IMG/VR virus record: IMGVR_UViG_3300032893_000735
Span: 1-64,000 of that record
Length of the DNA: 64,000 nt
Origin: a virus
Direction: 5' to 3' (one strand)
Part shown: in pieces, positions 18,999 through 28,037 of the stretch
How positions within the stretch are numbered: the first letter of the stretch is position 1
Layout: every line of letters starts with the position of its first letter
Notes under the pieces: model-generated
What the model saw: only the letters and a program-made list of their open reading frames with translations
Database searches by the model: none
Told to the model about the DNA's origin: nothing
Translations under genes and position numbers: made by a program

Positions 18999-21758
18999 TC
19001 AATTCCAGATTGTGTATCGATACGTGCTTGTGTCCGATGCACCACACTGTTCTTTGAATCCTGAACCACTTGATGGAGTATTCATAAATGGCTGCGCTGG
19101 TGTTCCACCACTTGTCTCCATCGTCACTGTAACGTCTGATCCTGTCACGAAGTTTGAATTAGAGATTGAAATATTGCCGCCTGCCGTGCAGGTGAATGTC
19201 CCCCTGCGCGCTGCAGTTGGAGTTACAGCGCCGTCTGGAGATATGGTGAGGGCTAGGGTCCTGTTCGGTGCGATCAACACAGGAGAGGAATTGATTGTAT
19301 CCAGAACAAGTCCCCCGCCACTCGCGTTGGCTGATTCCACAACTATTGAATGATTTGGCCATGCGCCCACTGGAGACGATCCGCCGATAGCATAGATAGA
19401 TCCCTCTTGGGTGCCGCCATATAGATAGGCGCTCGCACTTGCACCTTCCGCTGGAGACGTAAACGAACTTCCATTGGAGGCCGTCATTGTATAGACGCTT
19501 ACTGCTCCAGCGGGTGTCACATAAAATGGATTGCTTGATGGGGTTGTGCTTGACCCCACACCAAATGATCCGCCAGAAAAAACCGCAGTCTGCATCCTAT
19601 CTGGGGTAAACAATATCGGTACATTGGTTTCTGTACTTAAAACGGTGCCTCCCGTGTTTTGACCTTCGATAACGGCAGAATTGTTCGGCCATACGCTAAC
19701 GGGGGATGAGGGTCCGACTGCAAGGATTGATCCCATCAAATCTGCCGTGATCGCCTGCCCGTAGTAGAGAGGGAGATTCGAGGCTCCTTCTGCCTGCGCG
19801 ACGGTGGCTAGATTTGGCGTTTGATTTATCGGGTTCGTGTTTCCTCCCTGCCCCACGTTGCCGTTAATAAACCCAAGCGATGTTAGACTCACAACGTTGG
19901 CAGGTGAGCAGAACGGCTGATTTGCCGTGGACTCAAACTCGCCGCCGATGATGATTACATTGCCATAGGTGCCGGTACTGCTGAAGTCAAAGGCGCACGT
20001 CGCAACCCCCTCGACCGAGGGATTGATAAATCGGATATTATTTATTGATCCCGTTCCGAACGTGACCTTGGACCCATTATTTGTTTTCAGATTTGTAAAC
20101 TCGGTCGTATCGCTGTTCTGGATGAAAACGCCTGTATTTGTGCCGGAAAGCTCATCATTGTCAAAATGCAAATCACCTCCCGGCGCAGGTACGTTATAGT
20201 AAATTCCGTATCCACCGATTAGGTTATCGATACGTAAATCTTCCACCCAACCTACAATCTCTCCGGTATCCATGTAGACCCCTCCCCAGAGGCCATTCAT
20301 GGCTATGTTTCGATAGCGGAAACCACTCGAACTTGTTGTGTAAATACCATATCCCGCCGTTGGAGTGATACTGCTGGACTGATAAATCTGGAAGTCTTCA
20401 AGAATAGGTCCATTGCTGTACTGTGTTGAGGTTCCGGTAGGAGCCGTATAATTTACGCTGAAAACGTGGTTTGTGGCTGATCGATTCCAAATCGTTGTGG
20501 TCCCGGCTCCTGCTCCGATAATAGAAATCGCGTTCGTTACTGAAAGATCGCTCGTGACATTGTAATTTCCTGGGCGGAGATAGACATTTGACCCTGAGTT
20601 TATCGCCGCTTGGATCGCCAGTGTGTCGTCGTGGTTTACAGTAGCCCCAGAAACCGTGGTAGAGGCCGAGGCGGCCAGTGTGAATGTGTTACCCAAAATA
20701 TTCGATACTGTTGTGATAAGCTCTGCACCGCCCCCTCCCGCACCATGAACTGCAATGCCCATTCCTACCAACCAACCGGATGCACTAACCACTGTAAGGG
20801 CGTTATTACCAGACGAGATGGACCCGGTTGTTGTCGTAATTACTCCTGCCCCGTTATAGATGGATACCGGATCGACCATACCCACCGTTCCAACCACAGA
20901 CCCGTTACTACAAATGCTTCCCGGCAAAGCGCCTAGGGGGCACGACCCTCCAGAGGTTATCCCATTGGTAGCCGCGACGGTACCTGCGTTCACCGTGCCT
21001 GTTGTCGTAATCGATCCCGTAGTATTTGCCGTAGGCAAAGTCCCGCTAGTTCCGCTCGAAATCGGCAAGGTCTGGACGTAGCTATTCGTGTTGCTGGCGA
21101 AATAACTAGATTCACCGCCGGAAGTAGACCCAACCCAAATCTGATACGAAACAGCGTTGGTAACCACAGCCCACGCCCAAGTAATGCTACTGGTAGAACC
21201 AGTAGTCGTGACTAATGCCGATTCGTTGGTAGCTGCCGTGTGATTGCCAGCCGCGTCTATAGCTACAATATAAGCGTAGTTACTTCCCGCCGCGACCGTA
21301 CCGCCGGTTGTAGACGGAGTTCCGGTTGGGGTTCCCGCGTTAGACAAAGCAACCGCAGTAAGCGCCCCAACAGTCAGACTTCCGTTGATCGTTCCGCCGC
21401 CGTTGAAACTGCCATTCGAGCAGACATTCGAAACGGTCTGCGACCCCTGACTGGGCGAGGAGATTGCTTCGTTTACACAGTACCCCAAGGCCATATAGTA
21501 ATCGTAGTTACCGTTCGGGTCGGCAGTCACCGTCGCCCCAGAAATAGGAGACGACAACCCTGGGTCAGAATAAATTGTAGCCGCCGAACCAGTCGAAGCC
21601 GAAGTTACGACAACTGTAGCGTAGGGCACAACCTCCGCCTTTACCCCGCCATTTGAGCGAGCGAGGACTTGGCTTACCCGGTGGTATCCCGTAGTAGCCT
21701 GAGACAGTCCGAAAAATGGACAAACGATAAGTAGTGCCGCGAGAATAAACTTCTTCAT
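18999..21758 (-). CDS. tailspike with N-terminal anchor and beta-helix (depolymerase-like)
   Basis: 919 residues. Sec-like signal sequence (1-20, ending GLSQA), then an anchor domain of about 95 residues (GYHR...ATIYSDP...NGNYDYY) shared with the proteins at 43248 and 21759. A fibronectin-like unit (about 140-235) and a right-handed beta-helix of pectate-lyase type (about 290-640) follow, then a C-terminal domain. Typical of host-polysaccharide-binding or degrading tailspikes. A GTCC palindrome (21707-21721) is in the signal-peptide codons. The 3' flank is shared with the other tailspike. An exported signal on a virion protein is odd. Confidence 0.85.
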   Translation of the reverse strand: MKKFILAALLIVCPFFGLSQATTGYHRVSQVLARSNGGVKAEVVPYATVVVTSASTGSAATIYSDPGLSSPISGATVTADPNGNYDYYMALGYCVNEAISSPSQGSQTVSNVCSNGSFNGGGTINGSLTVGALTAVALSNAGTPTGTPSTTGGTVAAGSNYAYIVAIDAAGNHTAATNESALVTTTGSTSSITWAWAVVTNAVSYQIWVGSTSGGESSYFASNTNSYVQTLPISSGTSGTLPTANTTGSITTTGTVNAGTVAATNGITSGGSCPLGALPGSICSNGSVVGTVGMVDPVSIYNGAGVITTTTGSISSGNNALTVVSASGWLVGMGIAVHGAGGGGAELITTVSNILGNTFTLAASASTTVSGATVNHDDTLAIQAAINSGSNVYLRPGNYNVTSDLSVTNAISIIGAGAGTTTIWNRSATNHVFSVNYTAPTGTSTQYSNGPILEDFQIYQSSSITPTAGYGIYTTSSSGFRYRNIAMNGLWGGVYMDTGEIVGWVEDLRIDNLIGGYGIYYNVPAPGGDLHFDNDELSGTNTGVFIQNSDTTEFTNLKTNNGSKVTFGTGSINNIRFINPSVEGVATCAFDFSSTGTYGNVIIIGGEFESTANQPFCSPANVVSLTSLGFINGNVGQGGNTNPINQTPNLATVAQAEGASNLPLYYGQAITADLMGSILAVGPSSPVSVWPNNSAVIEGQNTGGTVLSTETNVPILFTPDRMQTAVFSGGSFGVGSSTTPSSNPFYVTPAGAVSVYTMTASNGSSFTSPAEGASASAYLYGGTQEGSIYAIGGSSPVGAWPNHSIVVESANASGGGLVLDTINSSPVLIAPNRTLALTISPDGAVTPTAARRGTFTCTAGGNISISNSNFVTGSDVTVTMETSGGTPAQPFMNTPSSGSGFKEQCGASDTSTYRYTIWN

Positions 21759-22064
21759 TTAGCCCTCGGTGGTGTTGATTCCAATATTCGGAATGGTTAT
21801 ACTTGCCCCAGACGGGGTGGATATATTTTCAGTGACCATGTAGTTCAGAGGGATGTAATAGTCATAGTTCCCGTTCTGGTCGGAGGTCACTGTGGAGTTA
21901 GGAATCAGATGCAGCAGCAGAGGGTCGGAGTAGATTTTAGCTTGCGCTCCCGTTGCGGTTTCCGTGCAGTGAATCCTAGCTCCGGGGACGATAAGAAGGC
22001 TGCAATGTTCGCCCCTCGCCGTGACACTGTTTGTTCTGTAGAATCCTTTGGTTGCGTTTGCCAC
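21759..22064 (-). CDS. stand-alone tailspike anchor domain
   Basis: 101 residues, closely similar to the anchor domain of both tailspikes (FYRTNSV, AKIYSDP, DQNGNYDYYIPLNY, TIPNIG) but without signal peptide or beta-helix. Could be an adaptor that seats spikes on the tail, or a relic of a spike that lost its C-terminal part. It ends one base before the start of the 919-residue spike and its ATG overlaps the adaptor stop. Confidence 0.78.
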   Translation of the reverse strand: MANATKGFYRTNSVTARGEHCSLLIVPGARIHCTETATGAQAKIYSDPLLLHLIPNSTVTSDQNGNYDYYIPLNYMVTENISTPSGASITIPNIGINTTEG

Positions 22065-22774
22065 TATCGCCTCCCCTGCTGAACTGCCTGCATCTGCCTC
22101 ATACTATCCAGTTTGTCTTTCAGCCATATATTCTTTTGCGATTCTGATAGTCCTTCGGCAACGTCTGTTAGTTGCGTGTAGAACAACTGCATAGCTGGGC
22201 CGAATCGTGGATCATTCATGTATTCGTAACTCTTCGCCTGAAAACCTTGGTTGAAGAGAAAACTTAGATAATCCGGGATGGGTGTCCATGTCTGGCTTGT
22301 AGTTTCGAAAAGTTGGGCTGCGTTTTGATGCTCGACCACAATTTCGTAGACCTTATCCGGCGCGGGAAAGACCCTGAAAGTGATATTACCCAAACCGTCG
22401 TCGGCTACTGCCGAAATACGTGTAGGCTGGTTAGGAAGAGATTCCCCAGCAGTAATCAACTCGATCTTGAGTTCCTGAGCCGAGTATCCATTTTGTGGAT
22501 CATAGCAAGTCGCCTTCTCCATCCACCCGAAATTAGGCAGAGCGATTTTGTAATCCGTCTGTCCGATTACGGTCGTGAACGTAGGATTCTGTGGAGACGC
22601 AGTAGTCCGGTTCCACCTCCACGCGAACGGAGGAGCCAGGATAGTCTGCATCACCCAGTCCGCGTTAGAGAAAGCGGGGTCGTTGGCTGTGTTCGATGTG
22701 AACGTAAGCGGAGACAGCCTGATAAATTGTTGGGCGAGAGCTATCGTCCGTGATAGTTCAATCGTACTAGCCAT
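22064..22774 (-). CDS. head-tail adaptor/tail connector protein, copy 2
   Basis: 236 residues, paralogue of the protein at 17076 (PFAWRWNR at about 50, NFGWMEKA at about 82, IPDYLSFLFNQG near the C-terminus). Probably one ring of the connector between portal and tail. A variant GTCC palindrome (22486-22500) lies within the gene, encoding DPQNGY. Overlaps the upstream gene by 8 bp. Confidence 0.75.
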   Translation of the reverse strand: MASTIELSRTIALAQQFIRLSPLTFTSNTANDPAFSNADWVMQTILAPPFAWRWNRTTASPQNPTFTTVIGQTDYKIALPNFGWMEKATCYDPQNGYSAQELKIELITAGESLPNQPTRISAVADDGLGNITFRVFPAPDKVYEIVVEHQNAAQLFETTSQTWTPIPDYLSFLFNQGFQAKSYEYMNDPRFGPAMQLFYTQLTDVAEGLSESQKNIWLKDKLDSMRQMQAVQQGRR

Positions 22775-23186
22775 TTGCCGTCCTCGGTGGGAAGAGTTCT
22801 TCGGGGAGGTTCTTGAAAATTACTTGTGTCAGTCTTTGCGTCTGGGTTTCCAACATGTTCATAAAAAACGGAGTAGTAGTTTCGGATAAATGGGGTTGGG
22901 CGAAGACGTGAAACGGATCTAGGAAAAAATGCACAAGTTCGTGCGTCAGGGCGACCGCGAGTTTATCGTAACTGCCTTCCTCGAAATCTCGTTTCGCAGG
23001 CAAGAAAGTTATGATGTCCGCAAAAAGATAAACCGAGTTCAGATGGGTTTCCGCGTAGGTCATCCCGTCGTCCTCGTCCTTATGGCTAATCTTTATGCTC
23101 CAACTTTGCAGGTCGAAATACTCGGCAACGTTCTGCACAAATACTTCGACCCACTTTTCAAATGTAATTTCCGGCTTCTTAGCCAT
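22767..23186 (-). CDS. HExxH putative zinc metalloprotein
   Basis: 139 residues. HELVH (about 92-96) is the zinc-binding HExxH signature of metallopeptidases, in a helix preceded by LAVALT. No third ligand is certain. One of three small HExxH proteins in the window. Peptidase activity is not established. Confidence 0.7.
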   Translation of the reverse strand: MAKKPEITFEKWVEVFVQNVAEYFDLQSWSIKISHKDEDDGMTYAETHLNSVYLFADIITFLPAKRDFEEGSYDKLAVALTHELVHFFLDPFHVFAQPHLSETTTPFFMNMLETQTQRLTQVIFKNLPEELFPPRTANG

Positions 23187-23201
23187 AAGATCCTTAGAAT
23201 A

Positions 23202-23771
23202 CTAGTTATCGTCGCGCAAAAATGAATCGTGCTGTGCCTTGAGCGGGTCCATAAACTGACGGTCACCCGCGCGAGAAATCTTGTTGAATGAACCCTTGCG
23301 CCGCCAGTAGGTGTAATCGTGGCCCTGTTTATCGACCGGATCTTCTGGGTGGAACTGCCGACCACAAGTCGCGCAAATGCCGATGTCCACCTGAGCGTCT
23401 GTCCGGTGCCATACAATAGAAGTGCGACCGTGGACATCCTTGGTTTCTCCAAGACCACCTGCGATGTGTTCGCACCATTCCTCTTGCAGCTTCCGGGTAG
23501 CACGCTGCCGTCTGCGGGTTTCTGCGGCCTGTTCCAAGAACATCTTTTCGTTCGCTTCTCGGGCAAGTTCTTCTTTGGTCTTGATGACTTCCCGAGGCTC
23601 GGTTGTCTTCAGGATAGCCGCTGCTAGTTTTTCATTGGCTTCTGCTGCGGCCTTCTGAGACTCCAGCAACTGCTGCTTCATGGTTGCAATAAGGGTAAGA
23701 AGACCTTCGGAAGAAATAGGGTTTGCGGAAGTATCTACCGCTTCAGATTCATTATTAGTGGGCCGTGCCAT
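23202..23771 (-). CDS. coiled-coil protein with C-terminal zinc finger
   Basis: 189 residues from ATG 23771, chosen because GGAGAG lies 5 nt upstream; an ATG at 23813 falls inside a GTCC palindrome and has no ribosome site. Long charged helix at about 25-95, then CATCGRQFHP, a zinc-knuckle-like CxxC. Probably a virion-assembly protein; function unknown. Confidence 0.68.
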   Translation of the reverse strand: MARPTNNESEAVDTSANPISSEGLLTLIATMKQQLLESQKAAAEANEKLAAAILKTTEPREVIKTKEELAREANEKMFLEQAAETRRRQRATRKLQEEWCEHIAGGLGETKDVHGRTSIVWHRTDAQVDIGICATCGRQFHPEDPVDKQGHDYTYWRRKGSFNKISRAGDRQFMDPLKAQHDSFLRDDN

Positions 23772-23828
23772 ACGCTCTCCAAGTTTAATCCAAACTAACG
23801 GATGTTTGTCCATTTTCTGGACGGGTTA

Positions 23829-23874
23829 TTGCGCTCAAATTATTTAGATTGCGCGTAAAATATCGTAGTTGCGC
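23829..23874. promoter_or_regulatory. three GCGCAA iterons at 20-bp spacing
   Basis: TTGCGC occurs at 23829, 23849 and 23869, exactly 20 bp (about two helical turns) apart, in the AT-rich gap between two genes, beside a GTCC palindrome (23808-23822). Looks like a binding array for a regulator, all copies facing the same side of the helix. Confidence 0.45.
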
Positions 23875-23880
23875 GGAAAC

Positions 23881-24561
23881 TTATAGCTTCTTTGCGTTTC
23901 GGAAATCGTGCAGCTTCTTGTACCACAAGGAGTTAACTCCTCCAGACGGAGAGCCGAACTCGGTATTGCACTGTTCTTCCGTCAGGATCCCACCTTGAAT
24001 AAATCGAAGCAAGGCGGATCTCCACCCCATCTGGGTACAACGCTGTAAAACATCCCTCTCATTAAACTCATACTCCGAGTATTCGGGCATCATCCCGAGG
24101 GTTACGTACCCGCAATACTTGAAGGATTGATTCTGCCATTCTGGTTTGTTAGTTCCAGATGTGGCGTACAGAGCCAGATCGCCTTTGACTCCGCCTTCGG
24201 TTACGTAAAGCTGCGGGTAGACATGGAGTAGCTTCTGGAGGAATACGGAGCAATCCAGGTACTTGCCCGGACGCTTATCATAGAAGAAATCTTGGTCAGG
24301 ATGGCGTTGTCGCCTCGTACCTTCCGAGTTGTAGTTCATCTCTCGGAGGCGAGCAGTGTGCTCCGCCATGCTCAGCCGTGGGGCTTTCTGGCACAAGGAG
24401 CACTGAGGCTCATATCCTGTTTTATAGGAAGAATTTCGGTCAAAGAATTTCCACCGAAGCCAGCGAAAACATGAGACACATTCGGCCCCGAGAACCTCAT
24501 CAGAGACGCCCGCCTCATAGTCCACAATGTCGTAATCACTTTGGATCGTCGGGTTATACAT
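23881..24561 (-). CDS. zinc-finger nuclease-style conserved phage protein, unknown
   Basis: 226 residues from ATG 24561, which overlaps the upstream stop (TAATG). CxxC pairs at about 30 (CVSCFRW) and 55 (CSLCQKAP) with an R-L-x-x-MNYNS helix resemble zinc-ribbon endonuclease-like proteins, but no HNH core is visible. Late-operon neighbour of virion genes. Confidence 0.62.
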   Translation of the reverse strand: MYNPTIQSDYDIVDYEAGVSDEVLGAECVSCFRWLRWKFFDRNSSYKTGYEPQCSLCQKAPRLSMAEHTARLREMNYNSEGTRRQRHPDQDFFYDKRPGKYLDCSVFLQKLLHVYPQLYVTEGGVKGDLALYATSGTNKPEWQNQSFKYCGYVTLGMMPEYSEYEFNERDVLQRCTQMGWRSALLRFIQGGILTEEQCNTEFGSPSGGVNSLWYKKLHDFRNAKKL

Positions 24562-24842
24562 TAGTTCGGCACCCACAACTTAGGAGTCTGCGGTTTATTA
24601 GGATCGGGGAAGGCTTCGTTCAGTTTTTCTTCAATAGCCTTTACTGTGGCTTCTGCGAGTTCGTTGTCTTCGGCGTTGTCTGCGCTAACTGCAATGTCTC
24701 GTTCTAGAGTTACAGATCCGTCGCTCTGCCTGACCACCAAAGCGAGAACTCTGCCGATGACATTTTCTTGGGAGAACACGCAGTTTCCGTAGTAATCATC
24801 ATCCGGCTCTTCGTCTTTATATACATCTACCCAAACTGCCAT
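24561..24842 (-). CDS. small acidic protein, unknown
   Basis: 93 residues, acidic, starting MAVWVDVYKDEE, with a predicted beta-beta-alpha pattern. No family recognised. A GTCC palindrome (24854-24868) lies 12 bp upstream of its start. Stop overlaps the next start. Confidence 0.62.
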   Translation of the reverse strand: MAVWVDVYKDEEPDDDYYGNCVFSQENVIGRVLALVVRQSDGSVTLERDIAVSADNAEDNELAEATVKAIEEKLNEAFPDPNKPQTPKLWVPN

Positions 24843-24905
24843 TTGAATCCTCAGTCCATTTTTCGGACAAATCCGGTTTTTTACGAGACCCGGAAACTCG
24901 GTTGA

Positions 24906-25649
24906 TTACAGAGCGCTGAGCGAGAACTCGGTCGGAGTCACGCCGACCACAGACGTAGAGCCAGTGAAGGACATCGTGGCGAAGAAGTTCAAGTCTGAGT
25001 ATGCCGACACTGACAGACCAGTAGTATACGCACGAGTCGTATAAGTCGGGGTCGTATTGTACGCGGGACCGTAATGGATGCCCCAGAATTCTCCGCCCAC
25101 AATGGCCGCAGTAGAATCCCAGAACATAGAAGCGTTGCAGAAGAAATCATAGGTTCCTGTCGCCGCCGTGGTTGTGCCCGGAACAGCGAATACAGACTTA
25201 GCAGCGGATACCAACGCAGCGTTGCCAGACAAACCAGCCGCCATCGCCGTAGCCATCTGGGCTGCGGTAGCCTGATAAACCGTGATAGTGGGGGCAGCAG
25301 TAACCGCCAGAGTACCGATGGTGTATCGACCTTGGATCTGAATCGAGAACGGATGTCCGTCAAACGAAGAAGAGCTAAAGTACGGACGAGCGCCGCGATA
25401 GTCCTGACCAGGACGACCGAGGTTTCCGCCAAGAACTGCGGGGTTCTCGTTCACATCAATAGGTCCGTTGGAGCCGATAACTGCTGTCTGCAACGGAAGC
25501 GAAATGAAAAACGGAAGGTTGGTCCCTGAATCGGTAACGGTCTGGAATACGCCAGACGAAGCAGAACCGCTTGTAATTGCGCTTACGGTTGCGAGATTGT
25601 TCCTCTTTGAGCCGTAGACAGCGGAGGCAAAAGTATCACTATTAGGCAT
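24906..25649 (-). CDS. virion surface/decoration family protein A
   Basis: 247 residues. Shares with the proteins at 48932, 50727 and, more weakly, 50217 the blocks FDGHPFxI, FWDSTxxI and SDLNFFxTMSFTG...TEF. Ser/Thr/Gly-rich beta protein without charge clusters; probably a capsid decoration or head-fibre protein. Good ribosome site AAGGAG 6-8 nt before the ATG. The family link is seen in the sequence; the virion role is inferred. Confidence 0.72.
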   Translation of the reverse strand: MPNSDTFASAVYGSKRNNLATVSAITSGSASSGVFQTVTDSGTNLPFFISLPLQTAVIGSNGPIDVNENPAVLGGNLGRPGQDYRGARPYFSSSSFDGHPFSIQIQGRYTIGTLAVTAAPTITVYQATAAQMATAMAAGLSGNAALVSAAKSVFAVPGTTTAATGTYDFFCNASMFWDSTAAIVGGEFWGIHYGPAYNTTPTYTTRAYTTGLSVSAYSDLNFFATMSFTGSTSVVGVTPTEFSLSAL

Positions 25650-25695
25650 TTAAAGCTCCTTGTTGGTTGTGGGTTGGTCTTTGCCGCTACGGGCA

Positions 25696-26331
25696 TTAGG
25701 AAAGAGTTGTAGCTTTGTTGACTTTTTCAACTATCGGATTGAAGATCGCATCTGCGGCTAGTTTGCCGTTCTTGAGATAAATTGCAGCCATTCCGCCGGG
25801 TTCGACTAGGACGCATTTATGATCCCCGTACAGCCAATTTCCGGCCTCGTGTACGATGCTGCTATGAGCTACCACCATAGTAGGAACTCCGCATTCCATA
25901 GCAATTTCGCAGGCTTCGGCTAAACAGGGTTGGATGCGCCCCCTGAACTGGTTGATTGACTCTCCGCCGGGGATAGGTACATCGGGGTTGTCGGCGTAAG
26001 AAGCGACTTCTGCTTCTGCTTCGGGAGTCTTAGGTTTTCCAGAATAATTACCCACGTTCAGCGCCCGCAGATTTTCTGTCTTATGGATAGGCCGGTCGCC
26101 GTCCATTTTGGATATGATTTCTGCTGTTTGAACGGCCCTCTTTTTATCGGAGCAAAAAATATGGGAGATTTCAATATGCTTTAGAAGTTCTGCTACTTCT
26201 TTTGCTTGTTTGACTCCAGTAGCGTCTAACGGCGGATCGGCAGACCCACGAAATTTTCGGGCGGCGTTCAGCGCGGTTTGGCCGTGCCGGATGAGATAGC
26301 AAAGTATATTAGAGGAATCAGATAGCTGCAT
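25696..26331 (-). CDS. histidine phosphatase family protein
   Basis: 211 residues. Catalytic RHG at about 15-17 in LIRHGQTALN, SDKKRAVQTA at about 60-70 with the second Arg, PGGES at about 120 and the second His in VVAHSSIVH at about 155. This is the phosphoglycerate mutase/alpha-ribazole phosphatase branch. It hydrolyses small phosphate esters; the phage substrate is unknown. Overlaps the preceding gene by 14 bp. Confidence 0.9.
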   Translation of the reverse strand: MQLSDSSNILCYLIRHGQTALNAARKFRGSADPPLDATGVKQAKEVAELLKHIEISHIFCSDKKRAVQTAEIISKMDGDRPIHKTENLRALNVGNYSGKPKTPEAEAEVASYADNPDVPIPGGESINQFRGRIQPCLAEACEIAMECGVPTMVVAHSSIVHEAGNWLYGDHKCVLVEPGGMAAIYLKNGKLAADAIFNPIVEKVNKATTLS

Positions 26332-26728
26332 TTTTCTCTCCGGATTTCTTCCGCTTCTTAGGCTCCGGAGCAGCCTCTACGGGTTCGTCCATTTTCTGGA
26401 CATCGGAGTTGTCGATAACTTCCGGCTCTCCGAACATTGTTTTTGTGGTGACGCCTGCGGTAAGTGGACCCGACGATTCTGTCTCTTCACTCGGAGCCGG
26501 GAACTCGAACTGGATGCCTTCGAATTCGGCCTCCAGCTTTTCCCTGAAATACTTGAAGTCCTCGTGCTGGACATAAGGGGACTTCTTGTTGTAAAGGAGT
26601 TCAAACGCAAAAGACCGATAACCCATATCCGCTGATTCGTTACGGACAAGGTCTCGGAGTACGTGGTCTGGAAATGATTTGAGGTGTTGGTGCTTATCGT
26701 CGAAAGGGTCAGCTAGTTTACGGGGCAT
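26318..26728 (-). CDS. unknown protein with disordered basic tail
   Basis: 136 residues: a folded helical half (1-75), then a Pro/Glu/Ser-rich segment and a lysine-rich end (PKKRKKSGEK). The GTCC palindrome at 26387-26401 lies in the disordered part and encodes VQKMD. The region upstream (26729-27240) is gene-free and highly structured. Confidence 0.6.
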   Translation of the reverse strand: MPRKLADPFDDKHQHLKSFPDHVLRDLVRNESADMGYRSFAFELLYNKKSPYVQHEDFKYFREKLEAEFEGIQFEFPAPSEETESSGPLTAGVTTKTMFGEPEVIDNSDVQKMDEPVEAAPEPKKRKKSGEKNAAI

Positions 26729-27240
26729 AATCCTCTTTATAAATAGCAGGTCGTTTTATGTAAAGTTTTGGACGGGCGTTGCCCGGTTTGTTTTCTGGGT
26801 AACTTGGCTAAGAGATCGTCTTTCGCCGCTGTTGGCCCGTTGGAACAAACCTGCCAGAACGGCTTCTTCTCAGACTCAGGGCTAGTGAATCCTTGATTCG
26901 GCCACTTCACGGTACAACGACCTGCCTAAAGTCCAGAAACTGGACTAAACTTATGGGCCTCCGCAGAGCTTCTAGAAAGCAACTCCTAGCTCGCACGTCT
27001 AAGAGGGGAGAGGCCCAACTTGGGGCCGGGGAAGATGAAAGGAGAGGAAAATCTTCCCCGGCGGACGCGCCTGGATTTATCAAGGAGGCGGCGCGTCAAT
27101 CTAATTGTGCGGGTCGGTTGGTTATCCCATCCCGACTGCCGAGAGTCTTCCGCTGGTTTATTCACCTTCGTCAGTTGACCCCTACTTTATCTCGGCGGTA
27201 GTCATTGTCCCTGCGGGTCTATCCCCGCCGCCGCACAAAC
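26729..27240. other. gene-free region of strong inverted repeats
   Basis: 512 bp with no convincing gene. Perfect or near-perfect stems: 26954-26961 with 27010-27017 (8 bp), 27025-27036 with 27051-27062 (12 bp, 14-nt loop) and 27064-27071 with 27090-27097 (8 bp). A GGGC/GCCC hairpin near 26775 precedes TTTGTTTT, resembling a plus-strand terminator. A GTCC palindrome is at 26931-26945. Candidate structured RNA or replication/packaging element. Confidence 0.55.
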
Positions 27241-27456
27241 TTATCTAACTCTAGAGTGTTCAAACTTTCCGCGAATGTGTTCGTTGTAATACTTTCCGTG
27301 GCTAGGTGCGGCTTGCAATTCCAAAGCCTTTTGTACTGGAACTCCATGATGAGCTATCGTACCACCATTAAGCCGAAGAGTCAACCTTTCGGTGTCGGGG
27401 TCGTAGGACGCCTCGTGGACATGGGAGCTGGGCTTGAGTTTAAGTTTCTGGTCCAC
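27241..27456 (-). CDS. KTSC-domain protein
   Basis: 71 residues matching the short KTSC domain: SSHVHEASYDPDTERLTLRL early and a late APSHGKYYNEHIR. KTSC proteins occur in phages and next to tRNA-synthetase or RNA-binding domains; the precise role is unknown. Start overlaps the preceding stop at 27456. Confidence 0.85.
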   Translation of the reverse strand: MDQKLKLKPSSHVHEASYDPDTERLTLRLNGGTIAHHGVPVQKALELQAAPSHGKYYNEHIRGKFEHSRVR

Positions 27457-27623
27457 TACTTGGCCTTGCCCTTGACTTTCTTGAGCTTCGGATTCTTTGC
27501 TTTCGCCGCCTTACTAGCCCCACGAGTCGCACTCGCAAGAATTGCGCCAGCGGACTCCTTGCTGTATCCACTCTTCTGGATCTTCTTTTGGACCGCTGCA
27601 AAACCCGGATGTTTCTCTGCCAT
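27456..27623 (-). CDS. small lysine/alanine-rich phage protein
   Basis: 55 residues from ATG 27623 (GGAGGAAAT just upstream); a GGAATG further out is not needed. Pattern HPGFxAVQKKIxxxGYSKExAGAILASATRxASxxAK with a basic end (PKLKKVKGKAK), a type often seen beside phage structural genes. Role unknown. Confidence 0.75.
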   Translation of the reverse strand: MAEKHPGFAAVQKKIQKSGYSKESAGAILASATRGASKAAKAKNPKLKKVKGKAK

Positions 27624-27638
27624 ATTTCCTCCGTCCAT

Positions 27639-28030
27639 TCTGAATTAAATTTGCCGGTTTGACTCCCGTCGGAGCAGAGGACCGGCGGCCTCCGACCACG
27701 CGATTTGAGGACTGTTAGTAGCCTTGCGCGGGCAATATGTTAGGTTCAGGAGAGGGATTTTACTCTCATTCCCCACTAAATCGGGGTCTTAGTTAGATGA
27801 TCCTGACCTCTTCGATACGTAGGAAACACAACTACGCTCGGTGAACTATTGCCGCCGAAGCCACATTAGATGCTCCGGTTTCTCCTGCAAGAGCGGATGA
27901 TTTGTGGGCAGAGGTTGCAGCCTTCTGCTTTTTGTCACCCCTTTAATCGGCAAAACTTGGGAGCCTGACATCGTTCCGCTTCGGCTCCCTAAATCGCCGG
28001 GAAACGATAAAAACCGGCGAACTAAACAAC
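27639..28030 (-). ncRNA. structured leader or small RNA downstream of a strong promoter
   Basis: About 390 nt between a sigma70-type promoter and the 55-residue gene, with no convincing gene. Stems on the transcribed strand: 28019-28014 with 28000-27995 (CGCCGG), 27989-27983 with 27965-27959 (GGGAGCC), 27696-27690 with 27674-27668 (GTCGGAG), and a loosely tRNA-shaped fold at about 27730-27815 closed by GGTCAGG/CCTGAACC. No known riboswitch recognised. Either a long 5' leader or a free RNA. Confidence 0.45.
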
Positions 28031-28037
28031 TAAAAAC

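Noticed and set aside
23772-23813. Upstream start of the coiled-coil gene at 23813
   Set aside because: The ATG is part of a GTCC palindrome and lacks a ribosome site; ATG 23771 has GGAGAG.
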